From NCBI GenBank assembly GCA_027038835.1, contig JALWGC010000016.1:1-64000 (forward strand): a stretch of DNA of 64,000 nucleotides. Direction: 5' to 3'. The notes under the pieces are model-generated. The model saw only the letters and a list, made by a program, of their open reading frames with translations. It made no database searches and was not told the DNA's origin. Below are positions 40,571 to 50,740 of this stretch, piece after piece (position 1 is the first letter of the stretch; every line of letters starts with the position of its first letter). The DNA is from Helicobacteraceae bacterium. Lineage in GTDB: Bacteria > Campylobacterota > Campylobacteria > Campylobacterales > Sulfurimonadaceae. A program made the position numbers and the translations under genes.

Positions 40571-41869
40571 TTATTGTTTATTTTTCATGCGTACCAAAAC
40601 GGAGGCTTCATGGGCGCCAAGCCCTTCTGTTTTGGCTATTATCGCACATTCGCTCCCTATCTCCTCTATCCCTTTTTGGCTAAAAGCGATAATGGAGCTT
40701 TTTTTCATGAAATTCTCGACCCCAAGCGGAGAGTAGAACTTCGCCGTACCGCCTGTCGGGAGAGTGTGGTTCGGTCCTGCTATGTAGTCCCCTATCGCTT
40801 CTGGAGTGTTATGTCCCAAGAAAATCGCACCGGCGTGTTTGATGTAAGGCAAAAGCTCGAACGGACTCTTCGTCGCTACTTCCAAATGCTCCGGCGCGAT
40901 CTCGTTCATCAGCTTTACCGCTTCATCCATATCTTTCGTGACGATTATCGCCCCTCGCTCCTCGATCGACTTACGTGCTATCGGTTCGCGCTCGAGTTTA
41001 TCGAGCCAACCTTGTATCTCTTTCTCGACCTCTTTTGCGAGTCTCTCGTCGGGAGTTATCAAAATGGAACTTGCCATCTCGTCATGTTCGGCTTGAGAGA
41101 GCAAATCGATCGCTATATGGTTGGGGTTCGCACTTTCATCGGCAAGAACACCGATTTCGCTCGGACCTGCAATCATATCGATATTGACTTCCCCAAAAAC
41201 GAGTTTTTTCGCCGTTGCGACGAAAATGTTCCCCGGTCCGGTTATCACATCGACTTTTGGAATCGTTTGTGTACCGTACGCCATCGCACCGATCGCGCTC
41301 GCTCCGCCGACTTTGAACACCTTTTCCACGCCGCACAAATGGCATGCCGCAAGCAACAGTTCGTTGGGTTCGTTATTTGGTGTCGGAGTACACACCACTA
41401 TCTCTTCGACTCCCGCCACTTGAGCGGGAATGACGTTCATCAAAAGCGAACTTGGATACGCCGCTTTACCGCCGGGAATGTACAACCCCGCACTATCGAC
41501 GGGAGTCGCCTTTTGTCCGAGAATCGTACCGTTATCTTCGGTTGTCAGCCAGCTTGTCGGTTTTTGCTTTTCATGGTAGGCTTTGATGCGCTCATACGCC
41601 AAATGGAGTGCATCTTTGAGTTTTGGCTCGAGTTTGTCGTACGCCGCTTTCATCGTAGCGACATCGATTTGTAGCTCGCTATCCTCTTTTGGCTCCCAAG
41701 CGTCGAATTTGGCTATATGCTTCTTCAACGCTTCGTTACCGTCGTTTTTTATCTCATCGAGGATTTTTCCCACTATCGAAGAAACGCCGGCGATATCGAC
41801 TTTTCCCCGCCCAAGCAGGCTGTCGAAATTCGCTTGAAAATCGGCATCGCTCGTTTTGAGAACCATCAT
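40571..41869 (-). CDS. hisD: Histidinol dehydrogenase
   Basis: 432 residues, normal length. It catalyses the last two steps of histidine synthesis (histidinol to histidine with 2 NAD+). Family blocks seen: PVDSAGLYIPGGKAAYPSSLLMN, VEEIVVCTPTP, GGASAIGAMAYGTQTIPKVDVITGPGN, DMIAGPSEIGVLAD, LLSQAEHDEMASSIL (zinc-binding Gln/His), and IAPEHLEV with NHTLPTGGTAKFYSPLGVENF. The gene overlaps the thioredoxin-like gene by four bases. No other his gene is present, so the pathway is scattered, as usual in the phylum. Confidence 0.97.
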   Translation of the reverse strand: MMVLKTSDADFQANFDSLLGRGKVDIAGVSSIVGKILDEIKNDGNEALKKHIAKFDAWEPKEDSELQIDVATMKAAYDKLEPKLKDALHLAYERIKAYHEKQKPTSWLTTEDNGTILGQKATPVDSAGLYIPGGKAAYPSSLLMNVIPAQVAGVEEIVVCTPTPNNEPNELLLAACHLCGVEKVFKVGGASAIGAMAYGTQTIPKVDVITGPGNIFVATAKKLVFGEVNIDMIAGPSEIGVLADESANPNHIAIDLLSQAEHDEMASSILITPDERLAKEVEKEIQGWLDKLEREPIARKSIEERGAIIVTKDMDEAVKLMNEIAPEHLEVATKSPFELLPYIKHAGAIFLGHNTPEAIGDYIAGPNHTLPTGGTAKFYSPLGVENFMKKSSIIAFSQKGIEEIGSECAIIAKTEGLGAHEASVLVRMKNKQ

Positions 41870-42324
41870 TTCGCACTACCCTTTTTCGAAGCTTTCGTTT
41901 TTTTCAAATACTCTTTATAAGTCGTAGCGACAACATCCAAAGCCTCTTTGAAATCTTTCGCTTTCATGTAACCGCCGATTGGCTGAAAAAGCGCTTTTCC
42001 ATGCCCGTCCAAAAACCAAACGGTCGGAAAACCTTTCGTATAAACGGCGAGCATATACGGCATCGTCGCTCCCTCTTCGTCGGTAACGACCATCACGTTC
42101 ACGAACTCTTTGTTGAGTTTCTTGACAATCTGCGGGTCTTTGAAAGTGGTGTTTTTCAGCATAGTACAGTACTTGCAATCGCTTTTGGTAGCGACGTATA
42201 TGATAGGCTTATGCTCTTTTTTCGAAAGTTCCAACGCCTTTTTATAATCGTTCACCCAATGAATCTCACCCGCGAACAAACTCACACCCATCAACAACGC
42301 TACCGCTAAGAACAGTTTTTTCAT
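41866..42324 (-). CDS. Exported thioredoxin-fold protein with CKYC motif
   Basis: 152 residues: signal peptide (MKKLFLAVALLMGVSLFA), then a thioredoxin fold with the redox pair in SDCKYCTMLK (DUF255/SoxW-like arrangement), cis-proline in KGFPTVWFLDGHG, and a basic Lys/Ser tail. It probably works in the periplasm as a thiol reductase for other proteins. It lies directly after aroK and overlaps hisD, a context that does not reveal the target. Confidence 0.8.
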   Translation of the reverse strand: MKKLFLAVALLMGVSLFAGEIHWVNDYKKALELSKKEHKPIIYVATKSDCKYCTMLKNTTFKDPQIVKKLNKEFVNVMVVTDEEGATMPYMLAVYTKGFPTVWFLDGHGKALFQPIGGYMKAKDFKEALDVVATTYKEYLKKTKASKKGSAK

Positions 42325-42837
42325 CTATTTTACCTTTTTTAGTATTTCTTTGGCTATTTTTTTAAGCGGTTTGTCGGTTACGTCTATAACCAAATCCGCA
42401 ACTTCGAGATACTCCGGTCGTCTCGACTCATAAAGCGCTTTGGCTTTTTCCAAATCTTGCAAAAGAGGACGTTTGGCTAACTTTTTCTTCGCGTTTGGAT
42501 GGTTCTGTATGCGCTTTAAAATCTTTTCAAACGGTGCATCGAGAAGCACAATTGTACCTATTTTTTTTAAATTTTCTACCTTATAGAAACCGCCGCCTGT
42601 CGAAACGAGTGTGTTTTTCACACTTTTTTCCAACCACAACGCGACATCTTTTTCCAATTTTCGAAAATGTTTCTCCCCCTCTTCTTCGAAAATCTTTTTG
42701 ATTTTTTTGTTCGTCAAGCTCTCTATAAGGTCGTCGGTATCGACCGCCATATAATCAGAAAGCCGTGCTATCTCTCTGGCGACGCTTCCCTTGCCTACCC
42801 CCATGAAACCTATTAGTACGATATTTTTCAACGACAT
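42325..42837 (-). CDS. aroK: Shikimate kinase
   Basis: 170 residues, normal length. It phosphorylates shikimate at the 3-position in aromatic amino acid synthesis. Walker A is GFMGVGKGS, D-x-D is VDTDDLIE (substrate-binding Asp), the GGG of STGGGFY contacts shikimate, and the LID region RPLL carries the catalytic Arg. It starts at ATG 42837, divergent from ctpA with 79 bases between them. Confidence 0.95.
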   Translation of the reverse strand: MSLKNIVLIGFMGVGKGSVAREIARLSDYMAVDTDDLIESLTNKKIKKIFEEEGEKHFRKLEKDVALWLEKSVKNTLVSTGGGFYKVENLKKIGTIVLLDAPFEKILKRIQNHPNAKKKLAKRPLLQDLEKAKALYESRRPEYLEVADLVIDVTDKPLKKIAKEILKKVK

Positions 42838-42873
42838 CTCCGTTTTTTGTTTGGTATTTTACCATCTTTTTAC

Positions 42874-42879
42874 TATAAT
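42874..42879 (+). promoter_or_regulatory. -10 box for the ctpA-pur operon
   Basis: TATAAT lies 37 bases before the ctpA ATG at 42917, in the short divergent region with aroK. It probably drives ctpA and the following purC, purS, purQ, SH3 and plsC genes. Confidence 0.6.
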
Positions 42880-42916
42880 TAGCTCTCAAAAATCACGATA
42901 GTCGAAAAAGGTTCTT

Positions 42917-44242
42917 ATGAAAAATATCCGTTTTATCGCATTTGGTTTTCTTCTGACTGCCGCTATGCTCGTTTTTGGCAACTCGGCGTTGCTTGCAAAA
43001 GAGAGTAAAAAAGAGCAAACGCAAAAGAAAAAAGAGGTCTCCCGCCTCGAAGCGCTTGCAAAATTCACAAAAGTTATCAGCATCGTCGAGAAATACGATG
43101 TGGATGAAGTTACCATCGAAGAGCTCATAGACAAAGCCCTCAAAGGGATGATGAGCAATCTCGATGCCCATTCGGCATACTTAAGCGAAAAAGACTTCAA
43201 CGACCTCAAAGTCCAAACCGACGGAGAGTTCGGCGGTCTTGGAATAACCGTCGGTATGCGTGAGGGCGCACTTACCGTCATAGCGCCTATAGAAGGAACG
43301 CCTGCGGACAAAGCGGGACTCAAAGCGGGTGATATCATCCTCAAAATCAACGATAAGTCGACATTGAACATGACCATAGACGAAGCTGTTTCGATTATGC
43401 GTGGAAAAGTCGGCACGCCGATCGATCTCACCATCGTCAGAGAGGGAGAGAGCAAACCGCTACAAGTGCATATCGTCCGTGGGATTATCAAAATCGACTC
43501 CGTTTACGAAAAGCGTATAGGGGATGATATCCTCTACATCCGTATCACGAGCTTCGATAAAAAAGTGGTCAAAGGGGTCAAAAAAGCGATCAAAAACGCT
43601 TCATGGGCAAAAGGGATCATCATCGACCTTAGAAACAACCCGGGCGGACTGCTCGATCAAGCCGTAGGCACTGTCGATCTCTTCGTCGATAACGGTGTTG
43701 TCGTTTCCCAAAAAGGGCGTTACAAACAAGACGACAAAGTGTACAAAGCAAGCACCAATGCTACCATAACCCACAAGCCGCTTGTCGTTTTGGTCAACGG
43801 AGGCAGTGCGAGTGCGAGCGAAATCGTCAGTGGCGCGCTCCAAGACCACAAACGCGCTATTCTTGTAGGGGAAAAAACGTTCGGTAAAGGAAGTGTTCAA
43901 GTAATCCTCCCCGTAACCAAAAAAGAGGCTATCAAACTGACAATAGCACGATACTACCTGCCAAGCGGTAGAACCATCCAAGCCGTAGGCGTAACGCCTG
44001 ATATCACCGTTTTGCCGGGTGAAGTCAAAACCCATAAAAACGAATTCATGCTCAAAGAAGCGGAACTCAAACAGCACCTCAAAACCGAACTTGAAAAAAT
44101 AGACGGCAAAAAGAAAAACACTAAAAACAAAAAAGAGAAAAAAGAGAAAATCATCACCCAAGAGCAGCTTCAAAAAGACCTGCAACTCAAAGAGGGGGTT
44201 GACATTATCAAAGCACTTATCATCACCCAAGGAGCGAAATAG
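42917..44242 (+). CDS. ctpA: Carboxy-terminal processing protease (S41 family)
   Basis: 441 residues. Signal peptide, then an N-terminal helical domain (SNLDAHSAYLSEKDF), a PDZ domain (GGLGITVGMREGALTVIAPIEGTPADKAGLKAGDIILKIND) and the S41 protease core with the Ser/Lys dyad in NGGSASASEIVSGALQ and GEKTFGKGSVQ. It cleaves C-terminal tails of periplasmic proteins. The lysine-rich C-terminus (KKKNTKNKKEKKEK) is a common tail variant. It is immediately followed by purC with no gap. Confidence 0.95.
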   Translation: MKNIRFIAFGFLLTAAMLVFGNSALLAKESKKEQTQKKKEVSRLEALAKFTKVISIVEKYDVDEVTIEELIDKALKGMMSNLDAHSAYLSEKDFNDLKVQTDGEFGGLGITVGMREGALTVIAPIEGTPADKAGLKAGDIILKINDKSTLNMTIDEAVSIMRGKVGTPIDLTIVREGESKPLQVHIVRGIIKIDSVYEKRIGDDILYIRITSFDKKVVKGVKKAIKNASWAKGIIIDLRNNPGGLLDQAVGTVDLFVDNGVVVSQKGRYKQDDKVYKASTNATITHKPLVVLVNGGSASASEIVSGALQDHKRAILVGEKTFGKGSVQVILPVTKKEAIKLTIARYYLPSGRTIQAVGVTPDITVLPGEVKTHKNEFMLKEAELKQHLKTELEKIDGKKKNTKNKKEKKEKIITQEQLQKDLQLKEGVDIIKALIITQGAK

Positions 44243-44953
44243 ATGGAAAAAAAAGAACTACTCTACGAAGGGAAAGCGAAAAAAATTTGGACGACGGAAG
44301 ATGACAACCTCCTCATCTCCGAGTTCAAAGACGACCTGACCGCATTCAACGGTGAAAAAAAATCGAGCGAAACGGGTAAAGGTGCACTCAACAACCGCAT
44401 CTCCACCATCTTGTTCGAATACCTCAACGACAAAGGTATCCCGACTCACTTTGTCAAAATGCTCGATGAAAACCATATGTTGCACAAGCGAGCGGATGTG
44501 ATTCTCATCGAGGTCATAGTGCGGAATATCGCAACAGGAAGCCTTAGTCGCAACCTCGGTATCGAAGACGGGAAGGTGCTTCCCTTTACGTTAGTGGAAT
44601 TCGATTACAAAAACGACGAATTGGGTGATCCCAAACTCAACGACCAACACTGCCTTATCTTGGAGCTTGTCAAGGACCAAAGCGAGCTTGAGTACATCCG
44701 CTACATGGCACGCAAAATAAACAACTTCCTAAGCGACTTCTACGCCGAAGCGGGTCTCAAACTCGTCGATTTCAAACTCGAGTTCGGACGCGACAACAAC
44801 GGAAACATCATCCTCATCGACGAACTCAGCCCAGACAACTTCAGACTGTGGGATGCCAAAACGAACGAAAAAATGGACAAAGACCGTTTCCGTCAAGGGC
44901 TTGGCGGACTGATAGAAGCGTACGAAGAAGTACTCAAAAGAATTCAAAAGTAA
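44243..44953 (+). CDS. purC: SAICAR synthase (PurC)
   Basis: 236 residues, normal length. It makes SAICAR from CAIR, aspartate and ATP in purine synthesis. The typical [11 protein letters not shown] start, [30 protein letters not shown] and [14 protein letters not shown] (metal and ATP binding) are all present. Translation follows directly on ctpA. purS comes eight bases later. Confidence 0.98.
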   Translation: MEKKELLYEGKAKKIWTTEDDNLLISEFKDDLTAFNGEKKSSETGKGALNNRISTILFEYLNDKGIPTHFVKMLDENHMLHKRADVILIEVIVRNIATGSLSRNLGIEDGKVLPFTLVEFDYKNDELGDPKLNDQHCLILELVKDQSELEYIRYMARKINNFLSDFYAEAGLKLVDFKLEFGRDNNGNIILIDELSPDNFRLWDAKTNEKMDKDRFRQGLGGLIEAYEEVLKRIQK

Positions 44954-44961
44954 GGAAAGAC

Positions 44962-45204
44962 ATGAAAGCGATCGTAAACGTATTTTTAAAACCGGGAGTT
45001 CTCGATTCTCAAGGAAAGGCGGTGCACCATGCACTCTCTTCACTCCATTTCGACAATGTCAAAGATGTACGTGTAGGTAAGCAAATCGTCCTGCAACTTG
45101 ACGAAAACGATGCGCAAAAAGCGCAAGAAGATGTAGAAACGATGTGCGAGGAGCTTCTTGCCAACACCGTTATCGAAGACTACACAGTAGAGATAGTTCA
45201 ATGA
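44962..45204 (+). CDS. purS: FGAM synthase subunit PurS
   Basis: 80 residues. PurS bridges PurQ and PurL in the three-subunit formylglycinamidine ribonucleotide synthase. VFLKPGVLDSQGKAVHHALSSL and VRVGKQIVLQLD are typical. ATG 44962 has AAGGAAAG upstream. A longer frame from 44848 overlaps purC and is not credible. It overlaps purQ by four bases. purL is not in the window. Confidence 0.95.
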   Translation: MKAIVNVFLKPGVLDSQGKAVHHALSSLHFDNVKDVRVGKQIVLQLDENDAQKAQEDVETMCEELLANTVIEDYTVEIVQ

Positions 45205-45872
45205 GAGTAGGTGTTTTACAATTTCCCGGTACGAACTGTGAGTACGACACGCAGTACGCGTTTGAAAAACTCGGTGCCGAGGTCGAAATCATCTGGCACA
45301 AAGACACAGCCATCGCAAAAGACACCGACCTTGTCGTAGTGGCAGGCGGTTTTAGCTACGGAGACTATCTTCGAAGCGGGGCTATCGCGAAGTTTTCGCC
45401 CATTATGAAAGCTATTGGCGAATACGCTTCGAAGGGGGGTAGAGTGCTTGGTATTTGTAACGGATTTCAAATCCTTACCGAAAGTCGATTGCTTCCGGGG
45501 GCTTTGAAGCGTAACGAACATTTACACTTCATCTCCAAACACCATCATCTAAAAGTACAAAACAACGACAACGACTTCTTGAAACTGCTTGAAGTCGGTG
45601 AGATAGTCAATATCCCCATCGCTCACCATGACGGCAACTACTACATCGATGAAGACGGTTTGAAGTCGCTCCAAGACAACAACCAGATACTCCTTACCTA
45701 CTGCGACGAAAACGGTAACGAGTCCAACCCAAACGGAAGTGTCGCGAGCATCGCCGGAGTTTGCAACGAAAACAAGAACGTCTTCGGTCTTATGCCTCAC
45801 CCCGAACGCGCTATGGAAAAGCTTCTTGGAAGCGATGACGGCGTGAAAATGTTAGAAGGATTCCTTGCGTAG
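45201..45872 (+). CDS. purQ: FGAM synthase glutaminase subunit PurQ
   Basis: 223 residues. It supplies ammonia from glutamine to PurL. The class I glutaminase nucleophile is the Cys in RVLGICNGFQIL. The later His-x-Glu is in MPHPERAME. ATG 45201 shares bases with the purS stop (ATGA), so translation is coupled. The stop overlaps the next gene by one base (TAGTG). Confidence 0.97.
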   Translation: MRVGVLQFPGTNCEYDTQYAFEKLGAEVEIIWHKDTAIAKDTDLVVVAGGFSYGDYLRSGAIAKFSPIMKAIGEYASKGGRVLGICNGFQILTESRLLPGALKRNEHLHFISKHHHLKVQNNDNDFLKLLEVGEIVNIPIAHHDGNYYIDEDGLKSLQDNNQILLTYCDENGNESNPNGSVASIAGVCNENKNVFGLMPHPERAMEKLLGSDDGVKMLEGFLA

Positions 45873-46984
45873 TGGTACGTTTTTTTCTCGCTCTTCTTCT
45901 TTGGTCTGTAGCACTGTTTGGATTCGAAGAGGACATGAACACGACCACACAAGAGGAGCAAGAAACAGCACCTGTTGTCCAAAAGGTGCTCTACCTCTCC
46001 TACGTCGATGTCCCAAAACGGGTTATCAAAGGGGAGCTTTTCTCCATCACGATCAAAACTTTCTCCGTCATTCAAGATTTCGACAATATCGAGTACTCTT
46101 TTAGTGGTGAAAAAGGTGTCGAAATCCTCAACGACGGTATCCCAAAAAGTGAAATAGAGGGGCACGCCTACCTCGATACGTTCTATTTCAAAGCGACATC
46201 GGACAATATCAGACTTCCCGATATAACCGCCACGCTCAACGACGCTTCTGGAAACATCTACCCCCAAGCCACGCTCAAAGCCGTTCCCATAGAAGCCATA
46301 GCACTCAACCCACGAAAAGACTTCTGCAATATCGTCGCCAAAACGTTCGCCATCAAGCACTACAAAACGACCTCCTACGACGCGACACACAACATAGTAG
46401 TCTTTTCGGCAACCGCCATACAAACTTTTTTGAAAGATTTTCATCTAAACGGTGTGGCATCGCAAGGGTTCGAGTCGCTGGACGATACGATCGAATCTTC
46501 AAAGATGATATACTACGCGGTTATCGACAAAAAACAAGAAAACCTGCCGTTTTCTTACTTCAACACCATCAAAAACGATTATATCAAACTCAACATTCCC
46601 ATCATCGTCGAAGAGGACAGCGTCGTTACCCAAAGCGACCTCAAACCCAAAGACAACTCCAAAAAACAGATAAAGCTTTTCATCGCTTTAAGCGTAATCC
46701 TCTTTGGAGTGGTGATGCTTCTTTGGAGGCAACGCTACTTCTACATCGTATTTATCGCTTTTCCCGCCATCTACGTCGCAATTCTCCTGATGCCGGAAAA
46801 AAAGGTCTGCGTCAAAGAGGATTCGAAAATCCGCATACTGCCGCTTGAAAACGGCACCGTCTTCGAAGTGACGACAAGTAGAATTAAACTTGAAAAAATC
46901 GGAAAAACCAAAGGGTTTGTCAAAGTGGAACTTCCCAACAAAAAAATAGGATGGGTCAAAGATGAAGATACTTGCTCATATTAG
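45872..46984 (+). CDS. Membrane protein with BatD-like N-terminus and bacterial SH3 domain
   Basis: 370 residues from GTG 45872. Signal peptide, then a beta-rich region with DVPKRVIKGELFSITIKTF and similar segments reminiscent of BatD. Two membrane helices follow (about 268-286 and 292-310), then a C-terminal SH3b-like domain (DSKIRILPLENGTVFEV...VKVELPNKKIGWVKDED). The SH3b part may bind peptidoglycan or a protein partner. It sits between purQ and plsC in one operon with overlaps at both ends. I do not know a named family. A broader role in envelope maintenance is inference. Confidence 0.6.
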   Translation: MVRFFLALLLWSVALFGFEEDMNTTTQEEQETAPVVQKVLYLSYVDVPKRVIKGELFSITIKTFSVIQDFDNIEYSFSGEKGVEILNDGIPKSEIEGHAYLDTFYFKATSDNIRLPDITATLNDASGNIYPQATLKAVPIEAIALNPRKDFCNIVAKTFAIKHYKTTSYDATHNIVVFSATAIQTFLKDFHLNGVASQGFESLDDTIESSKMIYYAVIDKKQENLPFSYFNTIKNDYIKLNIPIIVEEDSVVTQSDLKPKDNSKKQIKLFIALSVILFGVVMLLWRQRYFYIVFIAFPAIYVAILLMPEKKVCVKEDSKIRILPLENGTVFEVTTSRIKLEKIGKTKGFVKVELPNKKIGWVKDEDTCSY

Positions 46985-47648
46985 ATGGGCGTACGTTACG
47001 CTTGTCATTTTTGTCGCATTGGCGATATCTATTATTATCTTTCCCATCTTCAAAGCACCCCGCTCACAAAAAATAGCCGCGAAATTCATCCAAATCCTCA
47101 CCGGTATCAAAACCGACATCAAGGGGGAGGAAGACCCAAACGCACAGATGTTTTTGATGAACCACCAAAGCGATCTCGATATAGAAATCATGGAGATAAC
47201 AAGCGACAAACCGCTTGCATGGGTTGCGAAAAAAGAGCTGTTCGAAGTGCCGTTTTTCGGTTTGGCACTCAAACTTCCCGAGGACATAGCCGTCGATAGA
47301 GAAGATAAAAAATCGCTTTTAAAACTCCTCAAAGACGCCAAAGACCGTCTAGACAAAGGGAAAACCCTCGCGATTTTCCCAGAAGGTACGAGAAGCCGCA
47401 GCGAAAAGATGCTACCGTTTAAAAGCGGTGCGAAACTCATAGCCGACAAATACCGTCTAAGAGTCCAGCCCGTCGTTTTGATAGAAACGAGAAAATACTA
47501 CGACATCAAAAAGTTCTGGGCGAAATCGGGAACGGTGCGTGTCGTGTTTCTCCCCTCTTTCGTAGCCGATAGCTCGAACCCCGACTGGCTTAAAGAACTG
47601 CGCAAAGAGATGCAGCGGGTTTACGACGAAGAAACGAAAAAAGCCTAA
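46962..47648 (+). CDS. plsC: 1-acyl-sn-glycerol-3-phosphate acyltransferase
   Basis: 228 residues. It transfers the second acyl chain to make phosphatidic acid. The N-terminal membrane helix is followed by NHQSDLDI (catalytic H-x4-D) and FPEGTRSRSE (glycerol-phosphate binding). It overlaps the SH3 gene by 23 bases. The next gene is on the opposite strand and overlaps the stop. Confidence 0.93.
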   Translation: MKILAHIRWAYVTLVIFVALAISIIIFPIFKAPRSQKIAAKFIQILTGIKTDIKGEEDPNAQMFLMNHQSDLDIEIMEITSDKPLAWVAKKELFEVPFFGLALKLPEDIAVDREDKKSLLKLLKDAKDRLDKGKTLAIFPEGTRSRSEKMLPFKSGAKLIADKYRLRVQPVVLIETRKYYDIKKFWAKSGTVRVVFLPSFVADSSNPDWLKELRKEMQRVYDEETKKA

Positions 47649-47827
47649 CTTTTTTTGCAGTTTTCCTTCTTACCGAAGATGCAGTCTTTGTACTTCGCCA
47701 TTCTATAGACGAACACTCCAAATATCGCTCCCCCGATAACGAACGAGACTGCTGCCTGAGTGGCATCCCCTTTCGTATAAAAAACAAAACCCGCGACCAA
47801 AATCGAAAGGGAGACTATGAAACACAT
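47645..47827 (-). CDS. Small two-helix membrane protein
   Basis: 60 residues: two hydrophobic stretches (LSILVAGFVFY and VSFVIGGAIFGVFVY) and a short basic Cys-containing tail (CIFGKKENCKKS). It overlaps the end of aat by 13 bases, so it is co-translated in the clpS-clpA-aat operon. The function is unknown. Confidence 0.6.
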   Translation of the reverse strand: MCFIVSLSILVAGFVFYTKGDATQAAVSFVIGGAIFGVFVYRMAKYKDCIFGKKENCKKS

Positions 47828-48534
47828 TTTCCAAACACCTTTTGCATCACTCTATCCTCTATGCCCCATGTGTGTTGCATCTTCTCGAACCGTACTTTGT
47901 AGAGCCTTTGCAAGTAGGTCTCGCGACTTATCTCTTTGGCTCCCAAAGAGCGTAAATGCTCTGTGGGTACTTGGCAATCGACCATATCGTACCCCCAATG
48001 CTTCAAATGGCGCACCAAAACATAATACGCCGCTTTGGAAGCGTCGCTTTTTTTGGCAAACATACTCTCCCCACAAAAGATACCGCCGATGGCGACACCG
48101 TAAAGCCCTCCGACTAGCTCCCCTTCATAATAACTCTCTATACTGTGCGCTACTCCTAAAGAATGGAGAGTTTCATACGCTTCTACCATCTCCGGTACCA
48201 ACCACGTACCGTTTTGCCCTTCTCTTGGAACCGACGCGCACATGCGGATAACCGCTCCAAAAGCGGAGTCGATTTTGTAGGTGAATTTTTTCAACGACTT
48301 TTTGAGACTGCGTCTAAGCTTGAACTCATCGAGTTCCATTACGAACCTTGGGTCTGGACTCCACCACAAAATAGGGTCTTGACTCGAATACCACGGAAAA
48401 ATCCCCTCCTGATACGCACGGATAACCCGACTTGGGCTCAAATCCCCTCCCCAAGCGACTATCCCCTCTTCGTTCGCATCGCGGGGGTTTGGAAATTCGA
48501 GTTTGTACTTATCGATTTGCGGTATGATAATCAT
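47815..48534 (-). CDS. aat: Leucyl/phenylalanyl-tRNA-protein transferase
   Basis: 239 residues. It adds Leu or Phe to N-terminal Arg/Lys, creating degrons for ClpS-ClpAP. Family blocks are FPNPRDANEEGIVAWGGDLSP, FPWYSSQDPILWWSPDPRFV, and GGLYGVAIGGIFCGESMFAKKSDASKAA. It overlaps the end of clpA by 26 bases, so the whole N-degron pathway is one operon. Confidence 0.97.
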   Translation of the reverse strand: MIIIPQIDKYKLEFPNPRDANEEGIVAWGGDLSPSRVIRAYQEGIFPWYSSQDPILWWSPDPRFVMELDEFKLRRSLKKSLKKFTYKIDSAFGAVIRMCASVPREGQNGTWLVPEMVEAYETLHSLGVAHSIESYYEGELVGGLYGVAIGGIFCGESMFAKKSDASKAAYYVLVRHLKHWGYDMVDCQVPTEHLRSLGAKEISRETYLQRLYKVRFEKMQHTWGIEDRVMQKVFGKCVS

Positions 48535-50740
48535 CGGCCACTATCAAATCATCGAGTGAAACGTAAAAGAGTTTGAGCTCTTTTTCATCTGCGTCCACTT
48601 GTACTTTTCCGCCGTTTTTCAGCTCACCGAATAAAATAGCGTCACTCAAACGGTTGGTTATATTGTCTTGAATGTAGCGCTTGATAGGGCGTGCACCCAT
48701 ATTTTGTTTCTGTGCTTCTTTGGCGATGAAAGTCGTTGCCGCAGGGCTTAGTTCGACGGTGATTTTTTTCTTTTTCAAATCATTGTTGAGCTCTTTGATG
48801 AATTTCTTCACCACCCCTTGAAGCACTTCCAAATCAAGCGGCTTGAACGCGACGATCGCATCGAGTCGGTTTCGAAACTCCGGCGTGAAAAAATCTTTGA
48901 GTTCCTCGTCGGCACTAAGGGAACTATCGGAATTGAACCCCATGACACTTCGTGCGTTCGCACCGATGTTGGAGGTCAGTATAAGCACGACGTTTTGGAA
49001 ATCCGCCTTGTAACCGTTGTTGTCGGTCAAACTCGCACTATCCATGATTTGCAGCAAAATGTTGGCGATGTCGGGGTGTGCTTTTTCTATCTCGTCAAGC
49101 AGCAACACCGTATAAGGGTGTTTTCGTATCGCTTCGGTAAGCAGTCCCCCCTGCTCGAATCCAACATACCCCGGAGGTGCTCCCACAAGGCGGGAAACGG
49201 AGTGTTTTTCCATATATTCGCTCATATCGAAACGCTCGAAATGGATCCCCAGCGTTTGACTCAAAGCCTTGGCAAGCTCGGTTTTTCCCACCCCCGTCGG
49301 CCCGCTAAAGAGAAACGAAGCTATAGGGCGGTTTTTAGGCGTGAGCCCCGCTTTGGAGATTTTTATCGCTTTTGCGACTATCTCCACCGCTTCGTCTTGA
49401 CCGATAACGCGCTCTTTGAGTTTCTCTTGAAGATTTTGCAACAGCTCGGTGTCGCTTTTTTTGAGTTTCGCGCTTGGGCGACCGATGATTTTGGAGATCG
49501 TTTTTTCTATATCGACCGCTTTGACCTGCTCTTTTTTGTTCGATTTGAGGTGGAAAGACGCCGCCGTTTCATCGAGGATGTCTATCGCTTTATCAGGTAA
49601 AAATCTGTCGGTAATGTAACGCTTCGAAAGCTCCACGGCACTTTTAAGCGCTCCTTCGCTGAAAGTAAGGTTGTGGTGCTCTTCGTATTTGCCTTTCAAT
49701 CCGCGCAAAATTTTCAGCGTCGTTTTTTTGCTCGGTTCATCCACATCCACCTTGCTAAAACGGCGGCTAAGCGCTTTGTCCTTTTCAAAAGCCCCTCTAT
49801 ACTCCGCAAAGGTGGTCGCACCCATACATTTGAGTTCTCCCGAAGCCAAAGCCGGTTTTAGCTGGTTTGCGGCATCCATGCTCCCGCTTGTGCTCCCGGC
49901 ACCCACAAGCGTGTGAATTTCGTCGATGAACAAAATGGCGTTTTTGACCTTTTTGAGTTCGTCTATCACCCCTTTTAGCCGTTTTTCGAAATCCCCCCGA
50001 TATTTCGTTCCGGCAATCAACGAACCCATATCGAGTGCATACAGCTGTGCGTCTTGAATGATTGCAGGTACTTCCCCAGATGCGATTTTAAGTGCCAACC
50101 CTTCGGCTATGGCGGTTTTACCCACTCCCGGTTCACCGACCAAGATAGGATTGTTTTTCTTTCTACGGCACAAAATCTGCATCACGCGCTCTATCTCACT
50201 ATCACGCCCGATGACGGGATCGATTTTGCCCTCTTTGGCTTTTTTGAGCAGATCGATGGCGTACTTTTCAAGGTAACTTTGCTTTTTCTTCGTTTGGTTT
50301 TCCTGAATTTCGGTTACGTCTTTGTGAGAAATCACTTCCAAAATATCGAGTCTGCTAATATCTTGCTCCAAAAGCACGGCGTATGCGTAAGAGTGTTTTT
50401 CATCGTAGATGGCCACGAGAAAATCCCCTATGTCCGCGCTTCGCTGCCCCGCACTTTGGATATGTTTTATCATACTGTCAATCGCCCTTGAGAGTGCGAC
50501 GCTTTCGTACGGGTCGGCACTGATATCTCTTGGAAGCGGCTCGATCTCTTTCGTGATGTAATAATACATCCTCTGTTGCATCACCTTGATATCGCCTCCG
50601 GCTTCTTCGATAATCTCCATCCCTTCGGGGGTCGAGATAGCAAGGTAGAAGACATGCTCAAGCGTCAGCACTTCATGTCGCAGCTCTCGTGCTAACTGAA
50701 CCGACTTTTGAAATATTGTGTTTAAGGTATTGCTAATCAT
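48509..50740 (-). CDS. clpA: ATP-dependent Clp protease ATP-binding subunit ClpA
   Basis: 743-residue two-ring AAA+ unfoldase that feeds ClpP. An N-terminal repeat domain precedes Walker A1 [15 protein letters not shown] with Walker B1 [14 protein letters not shown], and Walker A2 [15 protein letters not shown] with [14 protein letters not shown]. The pore loops and the C-terminal D2-small domain are present. It overlaps clpS by four bases. Confidence 0.97.
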   Translation of the reverse strand: MISNTLNTIFQKSVQLARELRHEVLTLEHVFYLAISTPEGMEIIEEAGGDIKVMQQRMYYYITKEIEPLPRDISADPYESVALSRAIDSMIKHIQSAGQRSADIGDFLVAIYDEKHSYAYAVLLEQDISRLDILEVISHKDVTEIQENQTKKKQSYLEKYAIDLLKKAKEGKIDPVIGRDSEIERVMQILCRRKKNNPILVGEPGVGKTAIAEGLALKIASGEVPAIIQDAQLYALDMGSLIAGTKYRGDFEKRLKGVIDELKKVKNAILFIDEIHTLVGAGSTSGSMDAANQLKPALASGELKCMGATTFAEYRGAFEKDKALSRRFSKVDVDEPSKKTTLKILRGLKGKYEEHHNLTFSEGALKSAVELSKRYITDRFLPDKAIDILDETAASFHLKSNKKEQVKAVDIEKTISKIIGRPSAKLKKSDTELLQNLQEKLKERVIGQDEAVEIVAKAIKISKAGLTPKNRPIASFLFSGPTGVGKTELAKALSQTLGIHFERFDMSEYMEKHSVSRLVGAPPGYVGFEQGGLLTEAIRKHPYTVLLLDEIEKAHPDIANILLQIMDSASLTDNNGYKADFQNVVLILTSNIGANARSVMGFNSDSSLSADEELKDFFTPEFRNRLDAIVAFKPLDLEVLQGVVKKFIKELNNDLKKKKITVELSPAATTFIAKEAQKQNMGARPIKRYIQDNITNRLSDAILFGELKNGGKVQVDADEKELKLFYVSLDDLIVADDYHTANR